Shown here: positions 30,501 through 38,356 of the stretch, piece after piece | How the letters are laid out: each line of letters starts with the position of its first letter | How positions within the stretch are numbered: the first letter of the stretch is position 1 | NCBI GenBank assembly: GCA_003244105.1 | Contig: QHBK01000008.1 | Coordinates: 92,932-156,931, forward strand | Length of the DNA stretch: 64,000 nucleotides | Source: Candidatus Eremiobacter antarcticus | GTDB lineage: Bacteria > Vulcanimicrobiota > Vulcanimicrobiia > Eremiobacterales > Eremiobacteraceae | Reading direction: 5' to 3' | Position numbers and translations under genes: made by a program | The notes under the pieces: generated by a model | What the model was told of the DNA's origin: nothing | Databases searched by the model: none | What the model saw: the letters and a program-made list of their open reading frames with translations, nothing else

Positions 30501-30781
30501 GCGTCTCCCACGACATCGGCAAGAACATGAAGGCGACGGTTTTAGCCACGAACCTGATCACGCGGGTGCACAATCACGGTTATCCGTGGGAGCAGCCGAC
30601 GAGTCAGAACATCGTTGCCTATTCCGACAACTTCTTCTACACGGCCGCTCCGCTCGGATCGTTTGGAGCAGTGCCTCCAGCGACCCCGACCGCGTACTAC
30701 GGCGACAACTACTATCCGTACACCGCCGGCACGGCGATGCCGACTCGAGACTTCGTCTTCAGCATCTCGACGAAGATCTAA
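27536..30781 (+). CDS. TonB-dependent outer-membrane receptor with carboxypeptidase-regulatory-like domain (2)
   Basis: 1081-residue paralogue of the preceding receptor with the same order: signal peptide ending TWALAGTTG, regulatory-like domain (SISGKVTDQNGNGIVGAKVT), plug (with YELDGVPLNRGFDFYNG) and beta-barrel ending DFVFSISTKI. The two proteins share motifs at matching places but differ widely in barrel loops, which suggests an old tandem duplication with divergent ligands. The ATG at 27536 is fixed by GGAGGA 5 bases upstream; the frame is open further upstream. Confidence 0.92.
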   Translation: MSTHRLLRTALVALLVVVFQGTWALAGTTGSISGKVTDQNGNGIVGAKVTIASPSQSETMTTAANGFYSALNLSPDTYTITTSKDGYDSAQVYGITVQADQVSRADVALRGSTKTLGRVTTTATASVVSRTVTGDLYSVNSAAINSYAGSAGGAETLYSQNGVVGSLPGVVRNVGGGGGYASQGSLSLRGGAQDQVGYELDGVPLNRGFDFYNGTAFVTNGLASLEVYTGGAPSSEGRAMSGFINETIQRGKYPGGGDITGVIGSPTFNHTVQADVYGGTPDNRFTYYLATLASNAAYNFGDRNDLDNQIIHVAPNDPGCALFNAAATPALQPGPPLNCAVANDLTQPQSIAAYGSTPGNAGRDTVANLHWTLNHNSLNDDVQALYMVGTTDSSPFGKYASFQLDPSIYTAYSGGRIDAAGSNLWPIGTFYRGFVGQPYNPALLTTLTWPTSGNSTGRVPANFTDSQTTQYSIEKLAYTRALTQSSFLRVYAFSMYSGWTLDQPLNGIIGSSFYQLHDTLRGYTGIYQNQLNQQHLLKLTGDYSRDRTLRSNYFNYTGAAPTCIGHVDPADPTNTTDTNCDVPGLAVTHVGAPSNNWSTVEPVNTDFVISDTFKPSEKLLFDLGLRFDQFKYKLMPMTITGANGLAIQSEQQYGDCLHGFNYSPSDPRNIGDGTQNCFDILSDPTLTPNAQDRPGAAAWTDAPAELTFNTTSPRFGVTFSASPTDVLRFSVGRYVQPPNSAFEQYRDNPAYGPGRTIRRLNQFYDGLGFLVVHNVQPEDSTNYDLSYEHDFRSGLSMKITPYFRNTRGQVLNLPVNPTTPSFVTGFNFGAARIKGTEFLLRQNRASENGLSGTLAVTYTDSKIRFTKGPSGASFIDVVNTQISAYNADHGTNYALLDPAGYYSPSFTQAPTATSPSYDVRWVANLNLNYRTNGFDISPTFNYQSGNPYGDPLQFPDITADVANGPDPYTNRFDAPGSLKGPSWWTMNLGVSHDIGKNMKATVLATNLITRVHNHGYPWEQPTSQNIVAYSDNFFYTAAPLGSFGAVPPATPTAYYGDNYYPYTAGTAMPTRDFVFSISTKI

Positions 30782-30801
30782 ACCGTCCGTCCCCCCACAG
30801 C

Positions 30802-30831
30802 AGCGGCCGCCCTCTCCCAAGGGCGGCCGCT
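30802..30831. terminator. Terminator hairpin between convergent genes
   Basis: Perfect 12-bp GC-rich stem (30802-30813 with 30820-30831), AGCGGCCGCCCT/AGGGCGGCCGCT, with a 6-base loop, followed by TTCCTTTCC on the plus strand and preceded on the other side by a G-rich run. It separates TonB receptor 2 from the convergent S9 peptidase and probably stops plus-strand transcription; the T-run is imperfect. Confidence 0.8.
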
Positions 30832-30846
30832 TTCCTTTCCACTGTG

Positions 30847-32925
30847 CTAGCGAGGCATGCGTGCGAACAAGAAGGTGGATGCAGCGGAATAGAGCCTGAG
30901 CACATCGCGATAGAGCAGATTTTCATGGTTTTCGTTGGGAAAGACGAGCGTCTGCACATCGACGCCTTGGTCGCGCAGACGAGTCGTCAAATCGTTCCCT
31001 TGCGAGAAAGGAACGTTGCGGTCGTCATCGCCCTGCGATAGAAACACAGGTGAGGACCAACTGGCCAACGATGCTTCGGGGGATGCTTCGTACGCGACGC
31101 GCCGTTGCTCGCTAGTCCCCAACTTCTTGTGAGCATACGAGTCATAGTAGCTGACCCAGTTATGAACGCCAGCGAAATCCAATCCGGTTTTGAAGGTGGC
31201 CGAATCGCGCGCCAACCCCAATGCTGTCAAATAACCCCCGTACGAAAGGCCATACAACGCGATCTTATCCAGGTCAACGTCGGCTCTTCTCTGGAGAAAG
31301 CGCGCCCCGGCCAGCACATCTTGGTATTCGCTAGCGCCGCGGGCGCCGACGTTTTTGGCCTCTCGAAAATCGTGGCCGTACATGATGCCGCTGCGGTAGT
31401 TGATGGAGAGCACCACGAAGCCATGGTTGGCGAAGTACTGGTTCAGCTCGTACAGGTCGGTGTAGACGTCCATATAGTGGAACCCCAGCAACATCTGCCG
31501 CTCGGAACCGCCATGCGTGAATATCAATGCGCGGTGTCTGCGCTGACCATCGCGCGGGAGAAAAAGCTGTCCGAACAGATGTAGACCGTCGGGCGCCGTG
31601 AACTGCACGAGCAGCGGTTTCACGAACCGATCACCAGCGAACTGCGACGGTATCGGCACCGCTTGCATTCGTGCCGGAGCACCCAGCGGATGAGTCACCA
31701 CGGCTGTGGGCACTCTCCAGCCTGCTTCGATGTCCGCGAAGCCCGCTGCCGTCGCCACAGGCGACCATTGATTTGCAACGGACCTGCCGACCGGGCGCTG
31801 CTGTCCTTCTAAACCGACTCGCCAGATGTGGCGAGCGTTGAGATCGTCTTGGTTGCTGGAGTATACCAGGGATCGTCCGTCGAGTGCGTGCGAGACGGTT
31901 TCGATTTCGAATTTCCCGCGCGTGAGCAGCCGCGCGGCTCCGCCGCGCGCCGGCACCGCGTAGAGATGCCGCCATCCGTCGCCCTCCCATGTGAAGACCA
32001 GATGATCGGGGCGTAACCACCAGAGCTGGTCGCTGTTGTCGCTCTCGTAGAATTGAGATCCGATGCCGCGCGCAGCGCGCCACACTGCATGCGCTTGCAT
32101 CGTGCGAGCATCCACCACCCAGATGGACCACGGCTCGTGCGACGGCGCTGAATAAGAAGACTCGTCTTCTCGGTTGCCGGGTTGGCGGATAAAAGCCAGC
32201 CGCGTGCCGTCCGGCGACCATGTAGGATAATCGTCGATCGCGAAGTCGGGCGCCGCATAGGCGAGCATCTTCGATCGGATATCGTACACCACGATGAACC
32301 GGTGGTCGTCGCGATCGTTGGCGAAGGCGATTTTTGATCCGTCCGGCGACCACATCGGAATGCCGACAGCTCCACGAATGTGGAAAGGTATCTGAGGGCG
32401 GCCGATGCGATAACCTGAGGACAGGCGCCTGAGCGACGCTGTGTACAGCTCGTCGCGGTTGACCCAGGCGACGACGTCACCCCTCGGCGAGATGCGCGGG
32501 TACGTCCCTTCACCAATGCGCAGCGTTCGGCCGCGTTCCATATCGACCAAGAATATAGTTCGCCTTGGGGGCTCGGACAAAGAACGCGGATTCACGTTGT
32601 CTCCGCCGGTGTCGCTGCCCGATCCGCCGCGCATGTAGATCATGGCGTGATCGCCGGGCAAGAAGCTCACCGAATCCAGCTCTTGGCCGTCATCCGCGTC
32701 GTAGCTGGTTACCTTGCGCATGTGCGTGCCGCGGTCGGTGCTGAGGTACAAATTGCGACGGCCTCGAATCGCGACTTCCCACACGAGCGCGCGTCCGTCA
32801 GACGCGGCGCTCAAATTCGAGACGAAAGGTGCGCATAACGCGGCGTCGATGCCGAACTCTGGCGTCGGTTGCGTCGAAGCCGCCATCGGTGAGAGCGCGA
32901 TTATGATAACAGCCACGAGATGCAT
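30847..32925 (-). CDS. Exported S9-family serine peptidase (prolyl oligopeptidase/DPP-IV-like)
   Basis: 692 residues with an N-terminal export signal (MHLVAVIIIALSPMAAS), then a beta-propeller of TolB/WD-like repeats (about residues 40-420, repeated 'SPDG..IAF' units) and an alpha/beta-hydrolase domain. The catalytic Ser lies in LYGLSYGGYLTAL (about residue 563), the Asp in LSQGDDDRNVP and the His in FPNENHENLL. It cleaves short peptides in the periplasm, matching the protease and receptors upstream. It is convergent with TonB receptor 2. Confidence 0.92.
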   Translation of the reverse strand: MHLVAVIIIALSPMAASTQPTPEFGIDAALCAPFVSNLSAASDGRALVWEVAIRGRRNLYLSTDRGTHMRKVTSYDADDGQELDSVSFLPGDHAMIYMRGGSGSDTGGDNVNPRSLSEPPRRTIFLVDMERGRTLRIGEGTYPRISPRGDVVAWVNRDELYTASLRRLSSGYRIGRPQIPFHIRGAVGIPMWSPDGSKIAFANDRDDHRFIVVYDIRSKMLAYAAPDFAIDDYPTWSPDGTRLAFIRQPGNREDESSYSAPSHEPWSIWVVDARTMQAHAVWRAARGIGSQFYESDNSDQLWWLRPDHLVFTWEGDGWRHLYAVPARGGAARLLTRGKFEIETVSHALDGRSLVYSSNQDDLNARHIWRVGLEGQQRPVGRSVANQWSPVATAAGFADIEAGWRVPTAVVTHPLGAPARMQAVPIPSQFAGDRFVKPLLVQFTAPDGLHLFGQLFLPRDGQRRHRALIFTHGGSERQMLLGFHYMDVYTDLYELNQYFANHGFVVLSINYRSGIMYGHDFREAKNVGARGASEYQDVLAGARFLQRRADVDLDKIALYGLSYGGYLTALGLARDSATFKTGLDFAGVHNWVSYYDSYAHKKLGTSEQRRVAYEASPEASLASWSSPVFLSQGDDDRNVPFSQGNDLTTRLRDQGVDVQTLVFPNENHENLLYRDVLRLYSAASTFLFARMPR

Positions 32926-33085
32926 CGAACTTGCCTCGGCGAAAGCTGCAGGGGAATGACGTCATTCGAGCTGACAGGCAGCATAAATCTTGCGCCTTGA
33001 CCCGTGTTGTGCCTTCGCGGCCAATTTGAGCACGATAATCATTCATCCGGTGCACCGGGGCGATTCCTATACCAACGGAAATAGC

Positions 33086-33418
33086 TCAGACCCGGTCGCG
33101 GGTTGGGGACAGCGCCTTTTCCACGGCAGCCAGCAGATCGGCTGACTCGTAGGGCTTCTCAAGAAAACTCGAGCTTAAGGAGCGTGTGGCCTCCTCGCGG
33201 AGCTTTTGGTCCGTGATATCGTGAGCTATGGCGTAGATCAGCCGGCTTTGGGGATACGGCGCGGCCCTCCAGCGCAACCATCGGTAGCGTCCGTCTTTGC
33301 AGCGAGCTCGCATACGGCGCGGACAGCAGTTCTTGTAAGCTATAGCCCAGGGTCTCTGTCCAAGCAACGTTCAGCTTTTAAAAGTAGCCGTCATAGCCCG
33401 CGGTGCAAAGCTGAGCGT
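33086..33418 (-). pseudogene. Remnant of PAS sensor kinase with REC tail
   Basis: On the minus strand a PAS domain can be followed in pieces: QLCTAGYDGYF, a TAA at 33378-33380, then KLNVAWTETLGYSLQELLSAPY. After a frame change comes the PAC part (RCKDGRYRWLRWRAAPYPQS...LIYAIAHDITDQKLREE). This is joined directly to FLEKPYESADLLAAVEKAL, which looks like the last helix of a response-regulator receiver domain. The His-kinase and ATPase domains and most of the receiver are missing, so this is a decayed hybrid sensor kinase with a nonsense codon, a frameshift and internal deletion. Confidence 0.65.
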
Positions 33419-33777
33419 GAAGAAGCGCTCGTTGTCGAAGCGATTCTCGTTGCCGTTGTTACCGCCAGCCGCGATGTCGCACGCTATTCTGGTCAAGATG
33501 GCAGAATCGCTGGTGCAGGCAGGCGTCGTGATCAAGACGATCGCTTTCTTGTGAGGTCTGGATAACGCGGAGAATGGCTATGGGTGATGTCCAGATTATC
33601 GGTTCAAGAACTCTTTTCGGTGATTCATTGTGACAGGCTTCACCATCCACCCTGAGCCCCTAACGGCCAAAGGGTCGCGCTCCGCGGACCGGGCGAGGCA
33701 GCTTGGGAGGCGGCGGGGGCGGCTAGCGGGCGCGCCTGACTTTTGCGGCGAACGGTTACGCCCGGAGGTCAGAGTCC
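33419..33777. other. Intergenic stretch without recognisable gene
   Basis: These 359 bases separate the kinase remnant from the DUF2277 gene. Short open frames exist on both strands, but none resembles a protein family. The stretch may hold further, unrecognisable kinase debris. GGAGG at about 33760-33766 belongs to the following gene. Confidence 0.4.
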
Positions 33778-34080
33778 ATGTGCAGGAATATCAAGACGCT
33801 CTTCAATTTCGAACCGCCCGTTTCTCACGAAGAGGCTCGGTCCGCTTCATTGCAGTTCGTGCGGAAGATCACCGGATTCAACAAGCCCTCGAAGGCGAAC
33901 GAAGCGCTCTTCCAGGCGGCTGTTGACGACATCTCTGACGTCTCCATTCGTCTCTTGAAATCGCTAGAGACCAATGCGCCGCCGAAGAATCGCTCTGAGG
34001 AGGCCGCCAAGGCAAAAGCTCGCTCCGCCGTCAGATTCAGTAGTCACAGCGTTCCGAAAGCTTCTGCTGCAAGGTTTTGA
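33778..34080 (+). CDS. DUF2277 family protein
   Basis: 100 residues starting MCRNIKTLFNFEPPVSHEEA, with the family core RSASLQFVRKITGFNKPSKANEALFQ and the TNAPPKNRSEEAAKAKARSA tail, which identify DUF2277. The usual protein ends shortly after KARARAAxRFG; here about ten extra residues (SSHSVPKASAARF) follow, probably from loss of the normal stop. Function is unknown; the conserved Cys2 suggests metal or redox chemistry. A GGAGG sequence precedes the ATG. Confidence 0.88.
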   Translation: MCRNIKTLFNFEPPVSHEEARSASLQFVRKITGFNKPSKANEALFQAAVDDISDVSIRLLKSLETNAPPKNRSEEAAKAKARSAVRFSSHSVPKASAARF

Positions 34081-34179
34081 CGGAGCTCTCTCGAGTCCGC
34101 GCACCCGTAGTTCGCTCAAGCTCCACCAGCAGTCAATCGCGCTCCCTCAGCAAGACGCTTAGCAGAATGTCGTTCATGG

Positions 34180-35403
34180 TCAATGCAGGTCCTTGCGTGG
34201 AGGGAGCTGCGAAGGCGGTATCTCGATCTCGCCCAGACCACCGGATTCCGCCTCGAGCACTTCTTCAGTCGGGGGAAAGAGCTTCTGCGCGATGAGCGTT
34301 GGGACGATGGCCGTCAGGATGACCACGGTGACAAGAGCTGTGTACTGAGCCTGATCGATGAGGTGGTGGGTCAAACCGTACAAACTGGAGATCGTTCCAA
34401 ACGTGAGGCCGGTCGCCATCATCAGCGTCAGGTAAGTTGCATCCGTCGCGCCGAAATGATAGGCTCGTGCCGTCGGCCACACGCCAGCTATCTTCGCGAG
34501 GACTTTTATCGTGAAGAGGATTGCGATTGTCTTGATTCCGGCGAGTGCCTGCGCAAGCGATATGAACGTGCCGGCCTTGACGAAGTAAAACGGCGCGAGC
34601 ATACTCATCGTGATCATGCGCAGCCGACGAGCAAAATCGCGGTGAGAGAGCAAGAACCCGGCGCAGGCGAATCCCATGATGTAAGCCGGCAACACGCCTT
34701 CGCTCTTCGCAAGCGTGGCAAGCCCGCTGAGCCCGAAGATGATGACGAACAGAAGCCGGGCACCCGGTTCGCTCACACGGTCGCCTAAGTTCGAGAAGAC
34801 GGACGGCAAGAAGCGAGGAGCGATCATCGCGGCCAGGGCCGTCACGATCACGAACAGGATAAGCCAGACGTTGTAACTGGCGAAGAGCAACCCGAGCGCG
34901 ACCACCGTCCCTAGGTCAGTCACGAAGCACGCCGCCAAGATCAACTGCCCGAAGTTGTTGCCGGCCAGCCCCGACTCCACCATAACGGCGTACACGACGG
35001 CGACCGACGTCGTGGACATGGCAATGCCGGCAATCTTCGCTGCGTCTACCGACCAATGGTCGAACAACCGCGTGAAAGCCATCGCCGCCAGAAAGGGAAA
35101 GAAAAAGGAGACCAACCCGATGGCGACAGCCGGCCGCCACTGGCGCCGCATGACCGCTGGGTCGATCTCGGCACCGGCGAGAAATGTCAGCATGATGCTG
35201 CCGAACCCAGCGATGAAATCGATCCAGGTGTTGGACCGCAGCGCGATGAGATTGCCGGCGATGGTGCCGAGGACGATCTCGACCAGCGCAGCAGAGATCT
35301 TTATGCGGATCGCTAGGAGCGACGCGACGAGCGCAAGGCCCATCCAGAGAGCAGCGATGAGCCAGGTATCGGCTATTGTGGACGCGTCGAATAAAGTATG
35401 CAC
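34180..35403 (-). CDS. Monovalent cation:proton antiporter (CPA2/KefB-type)
   Basis: 407-residue membrane protein with about 12 helices. It carries the CPA2 core motifs: LVEIVLGTIAGNL in helix 2, LTFLAGAEIDP, and the ion-site region VTDLGTVVALGLL (about residue 165), where the Asp of helix 5 lies. There is no TrkA-N nucleotide domain at the C-terminus, unlike full KefB/C. It exchanges Na+, K+ or Li+ for protons. Its ribosome-binding site AGGAG lies in the closing arm of a leader hairpin, so translation is likely switchable (see the 35405-35515 entry). Confidence 0.9.
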   Translation of the reverse strand: MHTLFDASTIADTWLIAALWMGLALVASLLAIRIKISAALVEIVLGTIAGNLIALRSNTWIDFIAGFGSIMLTFLAGAEIDPAVMRRQWRPAVAIGLVSFFFPFLAAMAFTRLFDHWSVDAAKIAGIAMSTTSVAVVYAVMVESGLAGNNFGQLILAACFVTDLGTVVALGLLFASYNVWLILFVIVTALAAMIAPRFLPSVFSNLGDRVSEPGARLLFVIIFGLSGLATLAKSEGVLPAYIMGFACAGFLLSHRDFARRLRMITMSMLAPFYFVKAGTFISLAQALAGIKTIAILFTIKVLAKIAGVWPTARAYHFGATDATYLTLMMATGLTFGTISSLYGLTHHLIDQAQYTALVTVVILTAIVPTLIAQKLFPPTEEVLEAESGGLGEIEIPPSQLPPRKDLH

Positions 35404-35404
35404 G

Positions 35405-35515
35405 GCGAACTCCTGAATGCGCAGAGACAGCGTTCAGGAGTCATCGGCCGAGATGGCGGTTTCGCCGCGGAAGCGCGGTGGACTCCACCACCGTGAACGC
35501 CATTACGGTGAGCCG
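35405..35515 (-). promoter_or_regulatory. Structured leader RNA (candidate riboswitch) of cation:proton antiporter
   Basis: Read on the minus strand, the leader folds as follows. A first hairpin CACCGU/ACGGUG (35505-35510 with 35489-35494) has a 10-base loop containing AUGGCG (35498-35503). That loop is exactly complementary to CGCCAU at 35453-35458, giving a pseudoknot. A GGUGG/CCACC element and a GGCG/CGCC element lie between. Last comes a perfect 9-bp hairpin ACUCCUGAA/UUCAGGAGU (35433-35441 with 35409-35417), whose 3' arm is the Shine-Dalgarno AGGAG, just before the ATG at 35403. This is the design of a translation-controlling riboswitch or thermosensor. Li+ (nhaA-I/II) and Na+ classes are known before antiporter genes; class membership is not established here. 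Confidence 0.6.
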
Positions 35516-35566
35516 GCAGCCCCATTCCTTCTCGATTTTCGGTGTTGGTGCGATTCACATGAGGGC

Positions 35567-36133
35567 TCAGGCGTCGACGGGCGACGCTTGCCATGCCTTG
35601 ACACCTTCGTAGACCAACAACGCGACGATGGCGATCGACGCGACGCCGTCGATCCACCACAGCCCGAAGCGCCAGTCGAGGAATACGCTCACTAACACCA
35701 TGGCCGCAAGGTACCAGCACACCACGTTGCCGATCGCATCGGCGCGCAACGCACGGCTTTGAATGGCCCGAGCGATTCGCAGTTTGCCGTTGGCCAGCAG
35801 CGCCATGACGGGGATGCTGAGCGTCGTGAGCACCATGCCGAAGAGAGCCCGTTCCGGACGGTGATGCTGGGTCAAATTCCATAGCGCATACGCGGTGATG
35901 TACACCGCTGCGCAAAGAAGCAACGCGCCGACGATGCGCGCCGCGCGTCGTTCCTCACCCGAACTGGGCTCCCAACCGGCTCGCATCTCACGCTTGAGGC
36001 GCCGAAGAAGCACGCCGGCACAGGCGCACTCGACCAGACTATCCGCTCCGAATGCTTCCAAGGAAATGCTGTGAAGGATCGACCCGGCCGCAAGGGAGGC
36101 AAGCCCCGCTACAATCGTCCAAGCGATCGTCAC
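35567..36133 (-). CDS. CDF-related cation transporter, short form lacking C-terminal domain
   Basis: 188 residues with about six membrane helices. It keeps a metal-site-like acidic residue in LEAFGADSLVE (helix 2) and in RALRADAIGNVV (helix 5) but has no cytoplasmic C-terminal domain. Homologous short transporters start with a basic stretch (…LRRA…EY), and here SLRKAVVYEW precedes the first usable start, GTG 36133, in the same frame. No ATG/GTG/TTG exists between the TGA of the upstream czcD-like gene and that GTG. So translation may start at GTG with a trimmed N-terminus, or at a rare codon. It follows the CDF gene in the same operon. Confidence 0.75.
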   Translation of the reverse strand: MTIAWTIVAGLASLAAGSILHSISLEAFGADSLVECACAGVLLRRLKREMRAGWEPSSGEERRAARIVGALLLCAAVYITAYALWNLTQHHRPERALFGMVLTTLSIPVMALLANGKLRIARAIQSRALRADAIGNVVCWYLAAMVLVSVFLDWRFGLWWIDGVASIAIVALLVYEGVKAWQASPVDA

Positions 36134-36193
36134 CCATTCATAGACGACGGCTTTCCTTAGCGATGCAGTGGTGCTAACGGCGATCGCATCCCA

Positions 36194-37072
36194 TCAGCAC
36201 GCCGCTTCGCAGTTTTCGCACTCGACCTCAACCGTGCAATGTGCGATACGGAAACGGTCCAGCAAGAGCTTCTTGACCTTCGCCACCGTCGACGGCCCTT
36301 GGGCAAGATCGTCTTCTTGGACGCGGACGTGAAGCGATGCTGCGAAGCTGCGGTCGCTGACGCACCAAATGTGAAGGTCATGCACGTCTTCGACCGGCGC
36401 ATTTTGGCGTATGAACTGCTCGACCGCCGCTACATTGAGCCCTTCGGGCGTCCCCTCCATGAGGATGTTCAGTGAATCACGGACGAGGGCCCAGGCTGAG
36501 AACGAAACGGCAACCGCAGCGACCAGCGACGCTATGGGGTCGATGATGGTCTTCGTCGTCAAAAGAATCAAAAACGCGGCAACGATCACCGCTGCGGAGA
36601 TACAGGCGTCTCCTAGGACGTGAGCGATCACGGCTCGGATGTTCAGCGACTCGTGTTCACCGCGGGTCAGAAACCATGTCAGCGCCAGGTTGGCGACAAG
36701 AGCGATTGCCGCAACCAACACCATGAGGGTGGACTGCACCGGTTGCGGGTCATGAAGCCGCCGCACCGCTTCTACGGCGAGGAAGGCCACGATGAGGAAT
36801 AAAGCGCAGGCGTTGGCGAGCGCTGCGAGCACAGGCGCCCGGCCGTACCCGAAGGATCGAGTGTTATCTCGCTGCCTCGTGGCTATGGCGGCCGCCCAAA
36901 GCCCCAGGCCGGCAGCCCCGACATCCGTCAACATGTGGGCAGCGTCCGTCAACAAAGCGAGGCTGTGAGAAACGGCTCCGCCAACCGCCTCGAGCACCAG
37001 GATGAAGCTCGTCACCAGCAGCGCTATGCGCAATTTTGCGATGTCGTTGCCAGCGTGCATGTGCCGGGCCAT
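36194..37072 (-). CDS. Cation diffusion facilitator, zinc/cobalt exporter (CzcD/ZitB-like)
   Basis: 292-residue CDF exporter with six membrane helices. The metal site is formed by LLTDAAHMLTD (DxxxHxxxD, helix 2) and HVLGDACIS (HxxxD, helix 5). The loop that is His-rich in many ZitB proteins is plain here. A cytoplasmic ferredoxin-like C-domain (EDVHDLHIWCVSDRSFAASLHVRV) ends in the metal-binding-like CENCEAAC. It exports Zn2+, Cd2+ or Co2+ in exchange for protons and lies in the minus-strand run from the EamA to the CDF-like gene. Confidence 0.92.
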   Translation of the reverse strand: MARHMHAGNDIAKLRIALLVTSFILVLEAVGGAVSHSLALLTDAAHMLTDVGAAGLGLWAAAIATRQRDNTRSFGYGRAPVLAALANACALFLIVAFLAVEAVRRLHDPQPVQSTLMVLVAAIALVANLALTWFLTRGEHESLNIRAVIAHVLGDACISAAVIVAAFLILLTTKTIIDPIASLVAAVAVSFSAWALVRDSLNILMEGTPEGLNVAAVEQFIRQNAPVEDVHDLHIWCVSDRSFAASLHVRVQEDDLAQGPSTVAKVKKLLLDRFRIAHCTVEVECENCEAAC

Positions 37073-37156
37073 ATTTGTAGCCTTTAGCCGGACGATGCGT
37101 GCGCCCCCTCAAAGCGGCGCTGCCCTCGTAGGCCGCCGCTAGCGCAATGCTCGACT

Positions 37157-38356
37157 TCAGCCTCGACCACGACGTTCCCACGGCTTCATTCGTTGGAACC
37201 CAAAGTAGAGAATGACATCGTAGACGATTTTCAATCCGCCGGCGAGAAAGAACGGAAGGCCCGAGAGAGCGCTCTGCACCGCAAGGCCTGCAAACAGCGG
37301 TGTGATCGCGGTCGCCGTAGGCCGCACTGCGTTGGTGAGCGCAGCGGCACGTGCGCGCTGCTCCAGCGGCACCGCGGTCATCGCAAACGCCTGACGCGTG
37401 GGCACGTCCATTTGCGACAGGGCGAAGCGCGCGAGCAGCACCGTAACGGCCCCCCTGAAGGTCGGCATCAGCGGCACGATGCAGAGCAGTATATTAGACG
37501 GCAGATGCGTGAAGACCATTGTGCGCAGAAGCCCTATCCTCGCGGACAACCAGGCAGCGACTGGATAGGAAAACGCAGCCAACGTGTTTGCACCGAACAG
37601 CACCAGTCCAAGCACGCGCTGATCCGATCCAAAGCGCAAATGCAGCCAATAGGCGAGGAAGCTCTGAACGACAAACCCGCCCGCCAGCGCGTCCACACCG
37701 AACAACAGCGCAAGGCGTTCAGTGGGACCGAACCGATTCTGGCCGGCCGCAATCGGCTTAGAATAATCCAACGAAGACGGTTCCGCCAAGCTCACATAAA
37801 CGGCTATGAGCGCCAGGCCGCATCCCGCATACGCCCATGGAATCAAATAGGTCGGTATCACAGCCGCGGCGAGTGCGCCCAAGGCTAGAGCAAAGGCGCC
37901 TACGAGGTTGTATACCGCGAGTTTATGAGCCAAGCGGTGTTGTGGGACGATCTCCGCAATGGCGTGTTGTTCAATTCCGGAGAAAGGGCCGACTTCCTGA
38001 GCGCCCGCGCTCAGCGTGCCCAGCAGACACGCAACCACCACCGTGATCCAGCCACCGGGCATCGCGAGCATCAATCCGGCAACACACATCGCGCCCGAGC
38101 CGACGAGCAAGGCGCCGCGCCTTCCGAATCGACCGACAAGTCGCGCCGACGCGGCTAGAAACGCGGCACCTGCCAACAGCGCCACCGTCAGCAATGCACC
38201 GACGGCGAACGGCGAAAATCCGCGGTCCGCAAGGTACAAAGCGAGCGCGACCGATAACAGCCCGAAGCCGAATGTTCGGACTGCGCGTGCGGCGACGATC
38301 GTCTTGAACGTCGCTTGCGCGGTTCGATTCAAGGTTGAATTCGGTTCTGACACCAT
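37157..38356 (-). CDS. MFS transporter
   Basis: 399-residue major-facilitator protein with 12 predicted helices, an RRGA loop after helix 2-3 (GRFGRRGALLVGSG) and a long central loop after LIAVYVSL. It overlaps the end of the ChrB-C gene by 28 bases; MFS genes next to ChrB-C genes are common, and some such MFS proteins are annotated as chromate or drug exporters. Substrate is unknown. Confidence 0.88.
   Translation of the reverse strand: MVSEPNSTLNRTAQATFKTIVAARAVRTFGFGLLSVALALYLADRGFSPFAVGALLTVALLAGAAFLAASARLVGRFGRRGALLVGSGAMCVAGLMLAMPGGWITVVVACLLGTLSAGAQEVGPFSGIEQHAIAEIVPQHRLAHKLAVYNLVGAFALALGALAAAVIPTYLIPWAYAGCGLALIAVYVSLAEPSSLDYSKPIAAGQNRFGPTERLALLFGVDALAGGFVVQSFLAYWLHLRFGSDQRVLGLVLFGANTLAAFSYPVAAWLSARIGLLRTMVFTHLPSNILLCIVPLMPTFRGAVTVLLARFALSQMDVPTRQAFAMTAVPLEQRARAAALTNAVRPTATAITPLFAGLAVQSALSGLPFFLAGGLKIVYDVILYFGFQRMKPWERRGRG

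Noticed and set aside
33206..33565. 119-residue plus-strand frame across the kinase remnant
   Set aside because: It is antisense to the PAS fragments and has no motif.
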